From contig NZ_MSPR01000010.1 of NCBI RefSeq assembly GCF_001984715.1, forward strand, positions 30,159 through 94,158: a DNA stretch of 64,000 bases, given 5' to 3'. A program made the position numbers and the translations under genes. The notes beneath the pieces were generated by a model. That model did no database searches. It had not been told where the DNA came from and worked only from the letters and a program-made list of their open reading frames with translations. Numbering within the stretch: position 1 is the first letter of the stretch; each line of letters begins with the position of its first letter. Origin of the DNA: Streptococcus azizii (lineage in GTDB: Bacteria; Bacillota; Bacilli; Lactobacillales; Streptococcaceae). This document shows, piece after piece, positions 17,328 to 26,709 of this stretch.

Positions 17328-18312
17328 TTTCTAGAGCTTGCGCCGCTGTGATGATTGCAAGTTTATAGATATCATCAGCACTTGAGCCACGAGAAAGATC
17401 ATTAACAGGCATATTTAAACCTTGCAAAATCGGACCAATCGCATCAAACATTCCTAAGCGTTGTGCAATTTTATACCCAATATTTCCTGCTTGTAAATCT
17501 GGGAAAACAAAGACATTGGCTTGCCCAGCCACATCACTGTCAGGTGCTTTTATCGCAGCTGTTGCTGGAACGAAAGCTGCATCGAATTGTAGCTCTCCGT
17601 CTAAGAGCAAATCAGGTGCCAATTCCTTAGCGATACGAGTAGCTTCTATCACCTTATCAACCTGGGATGCTTTGGCGCTACCTTTCGTTGAAAAGCTCAA
17701 CATGGCCACTCTTGGATCAATATCAAAGATACGAGCTGTCTCTGCTGTATTGACCGCAATTTCTGCCAGTTCTTGGGCAGCTGGATCAATGTTAATAGCA
17801 CAGTCTGCAAAAACATAGCGCTCATTGGTATTTTCACGGTTCATCAAGAAAACACCTGAGGTACGAGAAATACCTGGTCTTGTTTTTATAATTTGAAGGG
17901 CTGGACGAACCGTATCGGCAGTTGAATGGATCGCACCTGAAACCATTCCATCGGCTAAGCCCATTTTCACTAACATAACACCAAAATAGTTGACATCACG
18001 AAGTAAGCGATCGGCATCCTCTATTGTTGCCTTGCCCTTACGAACTTCAACAAAAGCCTCCTTCATCGCCTCAAATTCCGTATATTCATTTGGATCGATA
18101 ATCGTACAGTTCGGATCAGCAAAACCGAACTCTGACAAAAGACCGCGTACATCATCAGGATTCCCGAGGATAATAGGCTCTAACAAGCCCTCAAATTTCA
18201 AACGAGCAGCTGCACGAACCACACGCTCATCATTTCCTTCTGGAAAGACAATCTTCACGTGTTGTCCCACGATTTTTTCACGTAAACCACCAAATAGCGA
18301 ACGAATTCCCAT
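17317..18312 (-). CDS. pta: Phosphate acetyltransferase (EutD/Pta)
   Basis: 331 residues from the ATG at 18312, which has AAGGGG upstream; the short single-domain form usual in Firmicutes. Interconverts acetyl-CoA and acetyl phosphate in the acetate/ATP branch of fermentation. Typical blocks: VFPEGNDERVVRAA (about 22-35), GMVSGAIHSTADTVRPALQ, and NVFVFPDLQAGNIGYKIAQR near the C-terminus. In streptococci it usually follows relQ-nadK-rluD, as here, separated from the synthase gene by about 180 bp. Confidence 0.96.
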   Translation of the reverse strand: MGIRSLFGGLREKIVGQHVKIVFPEGNDERVVRAAARLKFEGLLEPIILGNPDDVRGLLSEFGFADPNCTIIDPNEYTEFEAMKEAFVEVRKGKATIEDADRLLRDVNYFGVMLVKMGLADGMVSGAIHSTADTVRPALQIIKTRPGISRTSGVFLMNRENTNERYVFADCAINIDPAAQELAEIAVNTAETARIFDIDPRVAMLSFSTKGSAKASQVDKVIEATRIAKELAPDLLLDGELQFDAAFVPATAAIKAPDSDVAGQANVFVFPDLQAGNIGYKIAQRLGMFDAIGPILQGLNMPVNDLSRGSSADDIYKLAIITAAQALENEK

Positions 18313-18492
18313 CTTCCTACCCCTTAAGAACCCGTCTCCTAGCTCGGCAACCTCCATCCAAGTCCACTTTTTACCACTCAGCGCTCGCTTTTTGCAATAG
18401 AGTCACTTCCCTTCTTGCAAAAACTATCTCAGTATGCGAAAAAATGTCTCGGACCCAAGTATCTCACTGACAGATATAGGTTCTAAATCTTT

Positions 18493-19389
18493 CTAAATTT
18501 TATTCTGCAAATTCATGATAACGCTTTTAAAGTCATTTGTCAAATCGCTTTCACAAATCAAGTTTTTTTCCGAAAATGGATTGAAAAATCCAATCCGATG
18601 GCAATGCAAAGCCTGCCGTTCTATTCCATACTCCATGCTCCCTCCATACAAATCATCCCCCAATAAAGGAAAACCAATATGGGAAAAATGTACCCGAATC
18701 TGATGCGTTCTTCCGGTGTGAAGGCGAATATCCACCAGATGGACCTCTCCCCAAGACTGGATAATTTCATAAGAAGTATGCGCATACTTCCCTGTTGGAG
18801 TCACATGGCGTGTAATAATACTATCTTTGGGTCGCCCAATAGGGGCAATAATATCACCCGTTTTTTCCAACTTACCTGGACCCTGCACCAAGGCAAAATA
18901 GCGCTTTTGAATCATCTTTTGTTGCAACTGCTTATCTAATCTAGCATGGGCATAGCCGTGTTTAGCAAAGAGCATGAGCCCCGATGTATCTCGATCTAGA
19001 CGCGTCACGATATGGACTTGCTTATTTGCATAATCCTGTTCCATGTAGTAGCCCTTGACAAAATTTGCAATCGTGGAGGAGTGTAGGGCGCTTGGGATGG
19101 AGGCAAAACCAGCTGGCTTGTTGATAATCATAAAATGGTCATCTTCATAGACAATATCCAACGGATGGAGAATGGGTTCTAGCCTTCCTGTTAAGTCCTT
19201 CTCATTCGGAATATCGATGCAAAGGCGATCTCCAATATCCAGCAAATAGGTCGCATTCTGTGGCTCCCCATTGACAAGAATTGCTCCGCCTTCATATTTA
19301 ATCTTGGCCAATAAACCTTTTGAAATATCCTGTTTTTTTAAAAAAGTCTTAATCTTGACATGCTGATCCACGACAAATTCAAAGCGCAT
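18493..19389 (-). CDS. RluD-family 23S rRNA or tRNA pseudouridine synthase
   Basis: 298 residues. A short N-terminal S4-like RNA-binding part (about 1-75) precedes the RluA/RluD catalytic domain, with the catalytic aspartate in VTRLDRDTSGLMLFAK and the later RTHQIRVHFSHIGFPLLGDDLYGG block. The exact target uridine cannot be inferred. Start ATG overlaps the nadK stop (TAATG) and has GGTGGAG upstream. Third gene of the relQ-nadK unit. Confidence 0.93.
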   Translation of the reverse strand: MRFEFVVDQHVKIKTFLKKQDISKGLLAKIKYEGGAILVNGEPQNATYLLDIGDRLCIDIPNEKDLTGRLEPILHPLDIVYEDDHFMIINKPAGFASIPSALHSSTIANFVKGYYMEQDYANKQVHIVTRLDRDTSGLMLFAKHGYAHARLDKQLQQKMIQKRYFALVQGPGKLEKTGDIIAPIGRPKDSIITRHVTPTGKYAHTSYEIIQSWGEVHLVDIRLHTGRTHQIRVHFSHIGFPLLGDDLYGGSMEYGIERQALHCHRIGFFNPFSEKNLICESDLTNDFKSVIMNLQNKI

Positions 19390-20207
19390 TACTCCACCTC
19401 ACCGATGAAGGCATCTTTGACACGATTCCAAAAGCTGGTATGGCTCGGTGTCGCCAAAAAATGAATCTTGCTATTGTCAATCTGGTATTCAATCTGCTCA
19501 ATACTGTCATAGATAAAGGTTCGATTGTCAATAGAAATAGAATACTTATCATCATGCTTAGGTTCAATGACAATCTTATCCTTTTTCGGAACGACAATGG
19601 AAGAGCCAAGGGTACGATAAACTCGATTATTCAAGCTAGCCACTTCTGCAATCTGCAAAGCCTCAATGGTCGGATGCAAGACTGCCCCTCCCAAGGACTT
19701 ATTGTAGGCTGTCGAACCTGTCGGAGTCGAAACCGAAATACCATCACCACGGAAGCGTTCAAATGGGATCTGATTGATAAAAACATCCGCCACCATTGTT
19801 TTGGATAAGCGTTTAATCGTGGCTTCATTCAAGGCCCGCATGACAATCACACGCCCATTCATCAGCTTGACCCGGACATGTAAAATGGGATAGGACACAC
19901 GCGCGCCTGTATCTAATTTCAAATTCTCAATCAACTTATCCACTTCAAAGTCGCGATAATCAGTATAAAAGCCAAGATGCCCTGTATGAATACCGACAAA
20001 TCGAACCCGATCCATACTCGCTTCATATTTATGAAAGGCAGATAAAAGCATGCCGTCACCGCCGATTGAAATCACAATATCTGGATTTTTCGGCGTCAGA
20101 ATAAAGTGCGCTTCTTTCAGCTTTCTCCACAGCTCCTGCATCACAGCCTGACTTTTGGGATTTTTACTACTAAGCAGAGCAATTTTTTTTCTATCTGTAT
20201 TCTTCAT
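19389..20207 (-). CDS. nadK: NAD kinase
   Basis: 272 residues, full length. Phosphorylates NAD to NADP. Diagnostic GGDG motif in [13 protein letters not shown] (49-52) and the [20 protein letters not shown] block (near 150). The gene begins inside the end of relQ (17-bp overlap) and its stop overlaps the synthase start, indicating translational coupling. Confidence 0.97.
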   Translation of the reverse strand: MKNTDRKKIALLSSKNPKSQAVMQELWRKLKEAHFILTPKNPDIVISIGGDGMLLSAFHKYEASMDRVRFVGIHTGHLGFYTDYRDFEVDKLIENLKLDTGARVSYPILHVRVKLMNGRVIVMRALNEATIKRLSKTMVADVFINQIPFERFRGDGISVSTPTGSTAYNKSLGGAVLHPTIEALQIAEVASLNNRVYRTLGSSIVVPKKDKIVIEPKHDDKYSISIDNRTFIYDSIEQIEYQIDNSKIHFLATPSHTSFWNRVKDAFIGEVE

Positions 20208-20862
20208 CTGTATCGTCGCTATTTCCTACGCCGTCATTCAATTTACGGTGGGCTGGATCAAATAGAGCTTGAGCCTCTTGAATATCGTCGCGGATCTTGC
20301 GCATCTCCTCATCTAATTGATATGCAATCTTGGCTGTAATTTCCAAGCGTCGCTTAATTTCTTCTGGGAAATTCCCCTTATACTTATAATTTAGAGAATG
20401 TTCAATCGTTGCCCAAAAATTCATGGACAGGGTCCGAATCTGAATTTCAGCCAACACTGTTTCATTGCCGTTAATGGTATCGACTGGATACTCAATCACG
20501 ACATGATAAGAACGGTAACCCGAGGACTTCATATTATTGATATAGTCCCGTTCGTGAACAATCCGCATATCTTTTCGTTTTCTCAGAATTTCGAGGACCT
20601 CTTCCACATCATCAACAAATTGCACCATAATCCGAACCCCAGCTATGTCTTGCATATCCTGTGCCAGATTTTCTAGCTGAATGTGTCGCAGCACCATCTT
20701 TTCCTTGATGGATTCAATCGGTTTGACGCGTCCTGTCACAAACTCAATCGGGGAATGTCTGTTCACTTTTCGATACTGTTTGCGGATACCTCGCAGTTTA
20801 ATTTTCAATTCTCCAACCGCTTGAATATAAGGGTCAAGAAACTCTTCCCAATTCATTTCCAT
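20191..20862 (-). CDS. relQ: Small alarmone synthetase RelQ (GTP pyrophosphokinase)
   Basis: 223 residues from the ATG at 20862, chosen by AAGGAG 6 nt upstream and the family length. Synthesises (p)ppGpp without hydrolase or TGS/ACT domains. Conserved synthetase motifs: [15 protein letters not shown] (42-56), DIAGVRI (72-78), SGYRSYH (114-120) and EIQIRT (139-144), followed by a helical oligomerisation tail. First gene of relQ-nadK-pseudouridine synthase. An extended -10 (TGGTATAAT, 20918-20926) lies about 55 nt upstream and faces the CYTH gene. Confidence 0.95.
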   Translation of the reverse strand: MEMNWEEFLDPYIQAVGELKIKLRGIRKQYRKVNRHSPIEFVTGRVKPIESIKEKMVLRHIQLENLAQDMQDIAGVRIMVQFVDDVEEVLEILRKRKDMRIVHERDYINNMKSSGYRSYHVVIEYPVDTINGNETVLAEIQIRTLSMNFWATIEHSLNYKYKGNFPEEIKRRLEITAKIAYQLDEEMRKIRDDIQEAQALFDPAHRKLNDGVGNSDDTDEEYR

Positions 20863-20917
20863 GGCCTGCTCCTTTCTTGTCAAATGCCTGTTTTTATAAT
20901 AAAATAACACAAGAACT

Positions 20918-20926
20918 ATTATACCA
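20918..20926 (-). promoter_or_regulatory. relQ extended -10
   Basis: Minus-strand TGGTATAAT in the 83-bp gap between relQ and the CYTH gene; the transcript would have a leader of about 50 nt. Confidence 0.5.
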
Positions 20927-20945
20927 TACGAAAAGGTTTTATCCT

Positions 20946-21533
20946 ATGAAAAAAAATCATTTAGAAATCGAATACAAGACACTCTTAACCGAGGCTGAAT
21001 TTAAACACTTGAGTAGCGAATTTCCAGGTATTTCTCCCATCAAACAGACCAACTATTACATTGATACCCCCACTTTCAACCTGCGTAAACATCGCTATTC
21101 TCTGCGCATTAGAACCCTAAAAGACCGAGCTGAACTGACTCTCAAAATTCCACAGGAAGTCGGCAATCAAGAGTATAATCAGGAGCTAACTTTAGAACAT
21201 GCACACACCATTATCCAAAGGGGACAGCTCCCTGACGGGGACATTCTAAGATTGGTGCAACAAACTGGAACTCCACTTGAACTCTTGAGTGTGTGGGGGC
21301 AACTCACCACTAATCGTTATGAAAAAGAAACAGAAATCGGTCTAATGGCGCTTGATGAAAATACGTATGCAAATCAGAGAGACTATGAATTAGAAATAGA
21401 GGTGACAGATGCCAAACAGGGTAAAATAGACTTTGAAGAATATCTCAAACGACACCAGATTGATTTTAAATATGCCAGCAGCAAAGTTGCCCGTACAGCT
21501 GCCGCTCTCACTATCGTATCCCAAGACTTATAA
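20946..21533 (+). CDS. CYTH-domain protein (triphosphate tunnel family, YjbK-like)
   Basis: 195 residues from the ATG at 20946 (AAAAGG upstream); longer readings start inside the divergent promoter region. The N-terminal E-x-E-x-K motif is in HLEIEYKTLL, followed by alternating basic and acidic beta strands (HRYSLRIRTLKDRAELTLK and YELEIEVTD) that form the triphosphate tunnel. Family members bind or hydrolyse inorganic triphosphate or related molecules. The neighbour across the promoter is relQ, the usual arrangement in Firmicutes, but a functional link is inference. Confidence 0.9.
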   Translation: MKKNHLEIEYKTLLTEAEFKHLSSEFPGISPIKQTNYYIDTPTFNLRKHRYSLRIRTLKDRAELTLKIPQEVGNQEYNQELTLEHAHTIIQRGQLPDGDILRLVQQTGTPLELLSVWGQLTTNRYEKETEIGLMALDENTYANQRDYELEIEVTDAKQGKIDFEEYLKRHQIDFKYASSKVARTAAALTIVSQDL

Positions 21534-21617
21534 AATAAAAGAAATCAGTTTCATTACTGAAAATTTTGAGATTTTCTGATAAAATAGAACTATCGAATAA
21601 AAGGAGTATTTCTGATC

Positions 21618-22595
21618 ATGGTTCAACCTTATGGTGATAAACAAATAAAACTATTTTCCTTGAATGCTAACCGTGCAATTGCTGAAAAAATTGCAGAGGC
21701 TTCTGGTATCCCCCTCGGAAAAATGACCACTCGTCAATTCTCAGATGGAGAAATTCAAGTCAACATAGAAGAAAGTGTACGTGGGGTAGATGTCTATATC
21801 ATCCAATCGACCAGCTATCCTGTTAACAACCACCTCTGGGAATTATTGATTATGGTTGACGCATGTAAACGCGCTAGTGCCCATTCTGTCACAGTCGTCA
21901 TGCCCTATTTTGGCTATGCACGTCAGGATCGTACCGCTGCTCCTCGTGAACCAATCACTGCAAAACTCGTTGCCAACATGCTGGTCAAAGCAGGAGTTGA
22001 CCGAGTGCTGTCACTTGACCTGCACGCTGTTCAAGTACAAGGATTCTTTGATATTCCTGTAGACAACCTCTTTACAGTTCCCCTATTTGCTGAACACTAT
22101 ATGGGAAAAGGATTGTGTGGGGAGGATGTGGTCATCGTCAGCCCTAAAAATTCTGGTATCAAACGTGCACGTGGCTTGGCAGAATATCTCAATTCTCCAA
22201 TTGCCATTATCGATTATGCACAAGATGATGCGGATCGCTCAGAAGGCTATATTATTGGGGATGTAGCAGGAAAAACGGCCATCTTGATCGATGACATCCT
22301 AAATACTGGTCGTACTTTCTCAGAAGCTGCTCGAATCGTACAAGAAGGAGGAGCCACAGAGATTTATGCCGTTGCAAGCCACGGTCTCTTTGCAGGGACG
22401 GCTGCTGAACTCCTAGACCAAGCACCGATTAAGGAGGTTCTTGTGACCGACTCAGTAGCTAGCAAGGAACAATTACCAAAAAACATTGCCTTTATCACCG
22501 CTAGTAAATTGATTGCCGATGCGATTATTCGTATCCATGAACGCCGTCCAGTTAGTCCACTCTTTGACTTTACCAATCCCAAGAACGATCATTAG
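21618..22595 (+). CDS. prs: Ribose-phosphate pyrophosphokinase
   Basis: 325 residues. Makes PRPP from ribose 5-phosphate and ATP for nucleotide, His and Trp synthesis. Conserved: [20 protein letters not shown] (catalytic and flexible loop), [18 protein letters not shown] signature, and the PRPP-binding loop [19 protein letters not shown] lies 10 nt upstream. Followed after 9 bp by the cysteine desulfurase gene, probably one transcript. Streptococci often have two prs genes; this is the copy next to the nifS-like gene. Confidence 0.96.
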   Translation: MVQPYGDKQIKLFSLNANRAIAEKIAEASGIPLGKMTTRQFSDGEIQVNIEESVRGVDVYIIQSTSYPVNNHLWELLIMVDACKRASAHSVTVVMPYFGYARQDRTAAPREPITAKLVANMLVKAGVDRVLSLDLHAVQVQGFFDIPVDNLFTVPLFAEHYMGKGLCGEDVVIVSPKNSGIKRARGLAEYLNSPIAIIDYAQDDADRSEGYIIGDVAGKTAILIDDILNTGRTFSEAARIVQEGGATEIYAVASHGLFAGTAAELLDQAPIKEVLVTDSVASKEQLPKNIAFITASKLIADAIIRIHERRPVSPLFDFTNPKNDH

Positions 22596-22604
22596 GAGTT
22601 CTCT

Positions 22605-23726
22605 TTGATTTATTTAGATCATGCAGCAACCACATCCTTGTCAGACGCTGCCCTTCAAACTTTTATAGATATTTCCAAAGAATGCTATGGTAATCCCTCT
22701 AGTATTCACTGGGCAGGCAGAAAGGCTCAGGCAGTCTTACGCCAAGCTAGGTCAGATATTGCGCAAGCCCTAGAAGTAAAATCAGACTCCATCATCTTTA
22801 CATCAGGCGGTTCAGAAGCTGATACACTCGCCATCCAAGGCTATGCTCTTGCCCACCAACATCAGGGAAAACATCTGATTACAACAGCTATTGAACATCA
22901 TGCTGTTCTCCATACAATGGAATACCTAGCAGAGCGTTTCGGCTTTGAAGTAACCTATATTGAACCCATCAACCAAGTGATTTCAGCCCAACAGATTAAG
23001 GAAGCCTTGCGACCGGATACTATTTTGGTGAGTGGCATGTATGCCAACAATGAGACTGGGCTACTCCTTCCTATTCAGGAAATTGGGGACATTCTTTCTA
23101 ATCATCAGGCAGTCTTTCATGTCGATGCCGTTCAGGCGATTGGGAAACTTCCCATCTCACCTAGACAGCTGGGCATAGATTTCTTATCTGCTACCGCCCA
23201 CAAGTTCCATGGTCCCAAGGGGGTTGGTTTCCTCTACAGTCGGATTGCCAACTTTGACTCGCTCATCCACGGTGGAAGACAAGAGGAATTGCACCGAGCA
23301 GGTACAGAGAACCTAGCAGGAATCGCTGCAATGGCAACAGCTCTGAAAGAACAGACTGCTCAGCTAGAGCACCGTTTTCAAATAGTTGCTGACTTAAAGA
23401 CCTATCTGTTGAAGCAATTAACTGCCATAGACCATTATCTCAATGAAGCTGGACCTAGCTTACCCCATATTCTCAATATCGGTTTTCCCAACCAGCTCAA
23501 CGAACAGTTGCTCATGCGGCTAGACTTGGCTGGAATTGCCGTTTCGAGTGGCTCGGCTTGTACAGCTGGTGTCATTCAAGCTAGTCATGTCCTTGAGGCC
23601 TTATATGGTCAGAACTCCCAGCGACTAAGAGAATCCATTCGGATCAGTCTGTCACACGAAACGACCAAAGAGGAACTTGATGTCCTCGTCCAGCAACTAC
23701 ACACAATAATCGGAGGCACCTACTAA
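22605..23726 (+). CDS. Cysteine desulfurase, NifS-like
   Basis: 373 residues starting at a TTG (AGGAG 7 nt upstream). PLP enzyme moving sulfur from cysteine. The PLP lysine is in SATAHKFHGPKG (K200), the H-x-D cofactor contact in FHVDAVQ, and the active cysteine in SSGSACTAG (C319). Overlaps the next gene by 1 bp. The short unlinked operon with DUF1831 and DUF4649 partners, rather than SUF genes, suggests service to tRNA thiolation or a cofactor rather than bulk Fe-S assembly; this is inference. Confidence 0.93.
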   Translation: MIYLDHAATTSLSDAALQTFIDISKECYGNPSSIHWAGRKAQAVLRQARSDIAQALEVKSDSIIFTSGGSEADTLAIQGYALAHQHQGKHLITTAIEHHAVLHTMEYLAERFGFEVTYIEPINQVISAQQIKEALRPDTILVSGMYANNETGLLLPIQEIGDILSNHQAVFHVDAVQAIGKLPISPRQLGIDFLSATAHKFHGPKGVGFLYSRIANFDSLIHGGRQEELHRAGTENLAGIAAMATALKEQTAQLEHRFQIVADLKTYLLKQLTAIDHYLNEAGPSLPHILNIGFPNQLNEQLLMRLDLAGIAVSSGSACTAGVIQASHVLEALYGQNSQRLRESIRISLSHETTKEELDVLVQQLHTIIGGTY

Positions 23727-24079
23727 TGGCTTTTACAACATCTGTAACATTAAAAAATTGTGACTATACCTACTCTATTAGTCCTGCGATAAAAAAATAT
23801 ACCCTACGCGACAATACATTTGAGCAAACTCATATCGGTAACCATCAGTTAACCCGTATGCTCGAAGAAATTCCTAATTCCAATCAGGGATTTCTCCTCA
23901 AAATCATCATCAACAAGGACTTAACTGGCTTTAAAATCAATATCACAGATAAGTCAGGTTTACACTTGGTCGATATTTTTAAAGCAGGCGGAAATCCAGT
24001 TATTCAAGAGAAATTTTATTTCCTCATGGACAGCTTAGTAGATCGTGACATTTTCACAAAAGAAAGTGTGACAGCATGA
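23726..24079 (+). CDS. DUF1831 family protein
   Basis: 117-residue soluble protein. Matches the streptococcal DUF1831 family, which regularly follows a NifS-like cysteine desulfurase; start overlaps the desulfurase stop (TAATG). Only one cysteine (LKNCDYTY, about residue 12), so no metal site is obvious. Function unknown; a partner of the desulfurase is likely from context. Confidence 0.8.
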   Translation: MAFTTSVTLKNCDYTYSISPAIKKYTLRDNTFEQTHIGNHQLTRMLEEIPNSNQGFLLKIIINKDLTGFKINITDKSGLHLVDIFKAGGNPVIQEKFYFLMDSLVDRDIFTKESVTA

Positions 24080-24288
24080 TCGAGTTACGTTATCAAAATT
24101 CTTACCAACAAATCCAAACACAAAGGTTTGAAAATTTCGATGCTCTACTTCTTGCCTTCTCTGGCTGTGTAACTCTCCCTGATCACCTCAAAGTCCTCTC
24201 CCTCACCCAAGACGGCAAAGACTTAGGCTATCAAGGGTTAATTGGCGACCTATATCGCTATTTACAAACAATACATCCCACAAATTAG
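24076..24288 (+). CDS. DUF4649 family small protein
   Basis: 70 residues, overlapping the DUF1831 gene by 4 bp (ATGA). Resembles the streptococcal DUF4649 family seen at the end of this operon. No catalytic motif visible. Role unknown. Confidence 0.72.
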   Translation: MIELRYQNSYQQIQTQRFENFDALLLAFSGCVTLPDHLKVLSLTQDGKDLGYQGLIGDLYRYLQTIHPTN

Positions 24289-24331
24289 TAGAAAAAGGTT
24301 GAGACTGGTGTACTCAGCCTTTGTTCAATTA

Positions 24332-24539
24332 ATACTCTTTAAAAATCAAAAGGATACGTTGTCAACTCGTCTCGGTGAGTGAAAAGCTCCAGTGGAGGTT
24401 TTCAGCCTGTTCCCTTAAAACAAGATGGAACTATTGAGAAAAGTCGTGACTTTTCTTATTTCCAACTTGAAATAGTTATCAACTATTTCAACTACCTTCG
24501 CCTTCGTTTCCTAGTCTACTTTTGATTTTTATTGAGTAT
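24332..24539 (+). repeat. RUP-like repeat with hairpin modules, copy 3
   Basis: 208 bp bounded by ATACTCTTTAAAAATCAAAA and TTTTGATTTTTATTGAGTAT. The interior holds AGGATACGTTGTCAACTCG as in copy 2, a hairpin module GAAAAGCTCCAGTGGAGGTTTTC that recurs at 26.4 kb, and a second hairpin GAAATAGTTATCAACTATTTC. Confidence 0.75.
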
Positions 24540-24594
24540 AAAATAGAAGTGCCGAACTGTGCATACAGGTTCTTATATTTTTAGGCGCAATCTG

Positions 24595-24623
24595 TTGCTT
24601 TTTTCACAAACTTTTACTAAAAT
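24595..24623 (+). promoter_or_regulatory. rex promoter
   Basis: -35 TTGCTT (24595-24600), 17-nt spacer containing TTCACAA (a Rex half-site), -10 TAAAAT (24618-24623), about 30 nt before the GTG start. Confidence 0.55.
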
Positions 24624-24653
24624 AGAATCAATAACCCTAAGGAGGAAAAGATT

Positions 24654-25292
24654 GTGAAAAACGGAAAAAAATCTACTATCCCTCGTGCTACTGCTAAACG
24701 TTTATCAATCTATTATCGCGTATTTAAACGATTCCATGCTGGAAATATTGAAAAGGCTAGTTCAAAAGAAATTGCTGAAGCTATCGGAATTGATGCTGCT
24801 ACTGTACGCCGTGACTTCTCCTATTTTGGCGAACTCGGTCGTCGTGGCTTTGGCTACGATGTCAAAAAATTGATGGATTTTTTTGCAGATATCCTCAACG
24901 ATAATTCAATCACCAATGTGATGCTAATAGGGGTCGGAAATATGGGACGCGCGCTCCTTCATTACCGTTTTCACGAACGTAATAAAATGAAAATCGTAAT
25001 GGCCTTTGAAGCAGACCAGCATCCAGCAGTGGGGACCATCGATGAAAATGTTCCGATTTATGCTATTTCAGAGATTGAAGAAAAAATTAAGGAAGCTAAT
25101 GCTCAAACAGCTATTTTAACAGTCCCTAGTAGCAAGGCACAAGAAGTGACCAATAGCCTTGTCAGAGCAGGTGTCAAAGGAATTTTAAGTTTTTCTCCCA
25201 TCAATCTCTCTGTTCCCAAAGATGTCGTCGTTCAATATGTCGACTTGACAAGTGAGTTACAAACCCTGCTCTACTTCATGAGAAAGGGCTAA
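24654..25292 (+). CDS. rex: Redox-sensing transcriptional repressor Rex
   Basis: 212 residues starting at GTG with AAGGAGG upstream. N-terminal winged helix (about 10-75, [24 protein letters not shown]) and a Rossmann domain with the NADH-binding [10 protein letters not shown] (about 88-97). Rex leaves DNA when NADH rises and controls fermentative dehydrogenases in streptococci; ldh at 30.1 kb is a candidate target. Convergent with radC, 6 bp apart. Confidence 0.96.
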   Translation: MKNGKKSTIPRATAKRLSIYYRVFKRFHAGNIEKASSKEIAEAIGIDAATVRRDFSYFGELGRRGFGYDVKKLMDFFADILNDNSITNVMLIGVGNMGRALLHYRFHERNKMKIVMAFEADQHPAVGTIDENVPIYAISEIEEKIKEANAQTAILTVPSSKAQEVTNSLVRAGVKGILSFSPINLSVPKDVVVQYVDLTSELQTLLYFMRKG

Positions 25293-25298
25293 CCCTTT

Positions 25299-25979
25299 TT
25301 AAGTTAATTGATTCTCTTCACGTAGGCTATAGTAGCTTGATTGGCCAACAATTAAATGATCCAACAAAATGAGTCCTAGAATATCACAGGACTTTTTTAG
25401 TGTCTCCGTAAATAAAATATCATTGCGGCTGGGCTTTACAAATCCTGATGGATGATTGTGGACAATAATGATAGAGGTTGCCATATATTTAACTGCATAA
25501 TGCAAAATTTCCCGAGGTTCCGCAATACTACGATTGACGCTGCCAATAAAAATAGTCCGCTGGTTAATAATCTTATTCTGAGTATCCAGATAGAGGGCAA
25601 CCAAATGCTCCTGCTTTTTAGAACCCAGCTCTTGAATCATTCTTCTAGCTAATAACTCGCTACCAACAATCTGTTCTTCAAAAATTAGCTCCGACTGATT
25701 GATTCTCCTTCCTAGCTCAATCATGGCCTTGATCTCAATCGCTTTGACTTGACCAATACCTGCTAACTCCTGTAATTCTGCAAGTGATAAATCCTTTAAC
25801 ATAGCAAGATTATCAATCCTGGCTAATAGATTATTAGAGACAACAGAGACCGATTGGTTTTTGGTTCCCGTACGGATAAAAATCGCTAGTAACTCTTGGT
25901 TACTGAGCCGCTCGGCTCCCACCTCTAGCAACCTCTCCCGCGGTAACAAACACTCCTCTTTAAATGCAATTTTATACAT
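25299..25979 (-). CDS. radC: RadC/UPF0758 JAB-domain protein
   Basis: 226 residues. N-terminal helix-hairpin-helix region ([20 protein letters not shown]) and a C-terminal JAB/MPN+ domain with the metal motif [14 protein letters not shown]. The name RadC is historical; pneumococcal work did not support a repair role. AAGGAGG before the ATG. Confidence 0.94.
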   Translation of the reverse strand: MYKIAFKEECLLPRERLLEVGAERLSNQELLAIFIRTGTKNQSVSVVSNNLLARIDNLAMLKDLSLAELQELAGIGQVKAIEIKAMIELGRRINQSELIFEEQIVGSELLARRMIQELGSKKQEHLVALYLDTQNKIINQRTIFIGSVNRSIAEPREILHYAVKYMATSIIIVHNHPSGFVKPSRNDILFTETLKKSCDILGLILLDHLIVGQSSYYSLREENQLT

Positions 25980-26066
25980 TTTCTCTTCCTCCTTACTCTA
26001 TCTATTCGTAAAAAATATATTTAGGCTTATCACACACAAATATTTTATTTTGGCATAGACACTCTA

Positions 26067-26218
26067 ATACTCAATAAAGATTAAAAATAGACCAGAAAAT
26101 AAGGACGAAGGTTGCTTCATAGTCCTACGGGACAAAAATAGAACTTGCGAGAGCCAGTGACATCGTGAAGCAGGGTGAGACGACGCTTGAGCTAGTTGAA
26201 GAGAATTTTGAAGAGTAT
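26067..26218 (+). repeat. RUP-like repeat, copy 4
   Basis: 152 bp from ATACTCAATAAAGATTAAAA to GAGAATTTTGAAGAGTAT, with the family interior GACGAAGGTTGCTTCATAG and GACGACGCTTGAGCTAGTT. Diverged relative to copies 1 to 3. Confidence 0.7.
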
Positions 26219-26278
26219 GAAAGATTTCTCTTCGTAAGACTCCTATATGCTATACAATGACACAAAAAGAGAGGACCG

Positions 26279-26344
26279 ATGTTATCGGTATTCCTCCCTA
26301 GCCTTATTATTTCTTTGCTCACTGCAGTTGTTATAGTCATTTAG
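26279..26344 (+). CDS. Possible 21-residue hydrophobic peptide
   Basis: ATG with GAGAGGA 4-8 nt upstream and an extended -10-like TGCTATACA about 20 nt before. Encodes MLSVFLPSLIISLLTAVV plus three codons and a stop, almost entirely hydrophobic. The last codons and the stop lie inside the terminal repeat of the 26332 element, so an originally longer peptide may have been truncated. Small membrane peptides of type I toxin systems look like this, but no antisense RNA was identified. It may equally be chance. Confidence 0.25.
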   Translation: MLSVFLPSLIISLLTAVVIVI

Positions 26345-26701
26345 TTTATACCTAAAGGTAGCCACAGCTGTAATTGACTAAAACTGAAACAGCTGCGTCT
26401 CTTCTATTACTTCGATGAGTGAAAAGCTCCAGTGGAGGTTTTCAGCCTACAACCTTTCATTAAAAAAGTGGTCGTTAGAAACTCCGTTTCCCTATTTCCA
26501 ACCTTGCCTACTTCGCTCTCAAATTTCTAGGCTCAGGCTGAAACAGTTCACCGAACTGTTTCACTCTCCCAGATTATTGGAACTCGCTTTGCCGTACTCT
26601 ACGATTGTTACTGACAATAGTCAGTATGATTTCCAACCTTCAACAGTCCTTAGACTGTTGAAGCAACCTGCAGCTCGTTGCCTAGTACTAAAAGTACTAT
26701 A
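26332..26701 (-). mobile_element. TATAGTC-type miniature element, long copy
   Basis: 370 bp bounded by TATAGTCATTTAGTTTATAC and the imperfect end GTACTAAAAGTACTATA. Read on the minus strand it runs CTAGGCAACGAGCTGCAGG, a hairpin CAACAGTCTAAGGACTGTTG, a hairpin around ACTGACTATTGTCAGT, a hairpin GAAACAGTTCGGTGAACTGTTTC, then AACCTCCACTGGAGCTTTTC. The same order occurs in the copy at 54312-54573. No open frame; probably non-autonomous. Confidence 0.65.
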
Positions 26702-26709
26702 ATAGCAGC

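Larger units (their letters stand above)
24289..24653. other. Gene-free interval before rex
   Basis: 365 bp mostly occupied by a RUP-like repeat with hairpin modules (24332-24539), then the rex promoter (24595-24623). No open frame of interest. Confidence 0.6.
25980..26709. other. 730-bp repeat-rich interval between radC and srtA
   Basis: Holds a RUP-like copy (26067-26218), a short possible peptide gene (26279-26344) and a long TATAGTC-type miniature element (26332-26701). No conventional gene. Confidence 0.65.
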
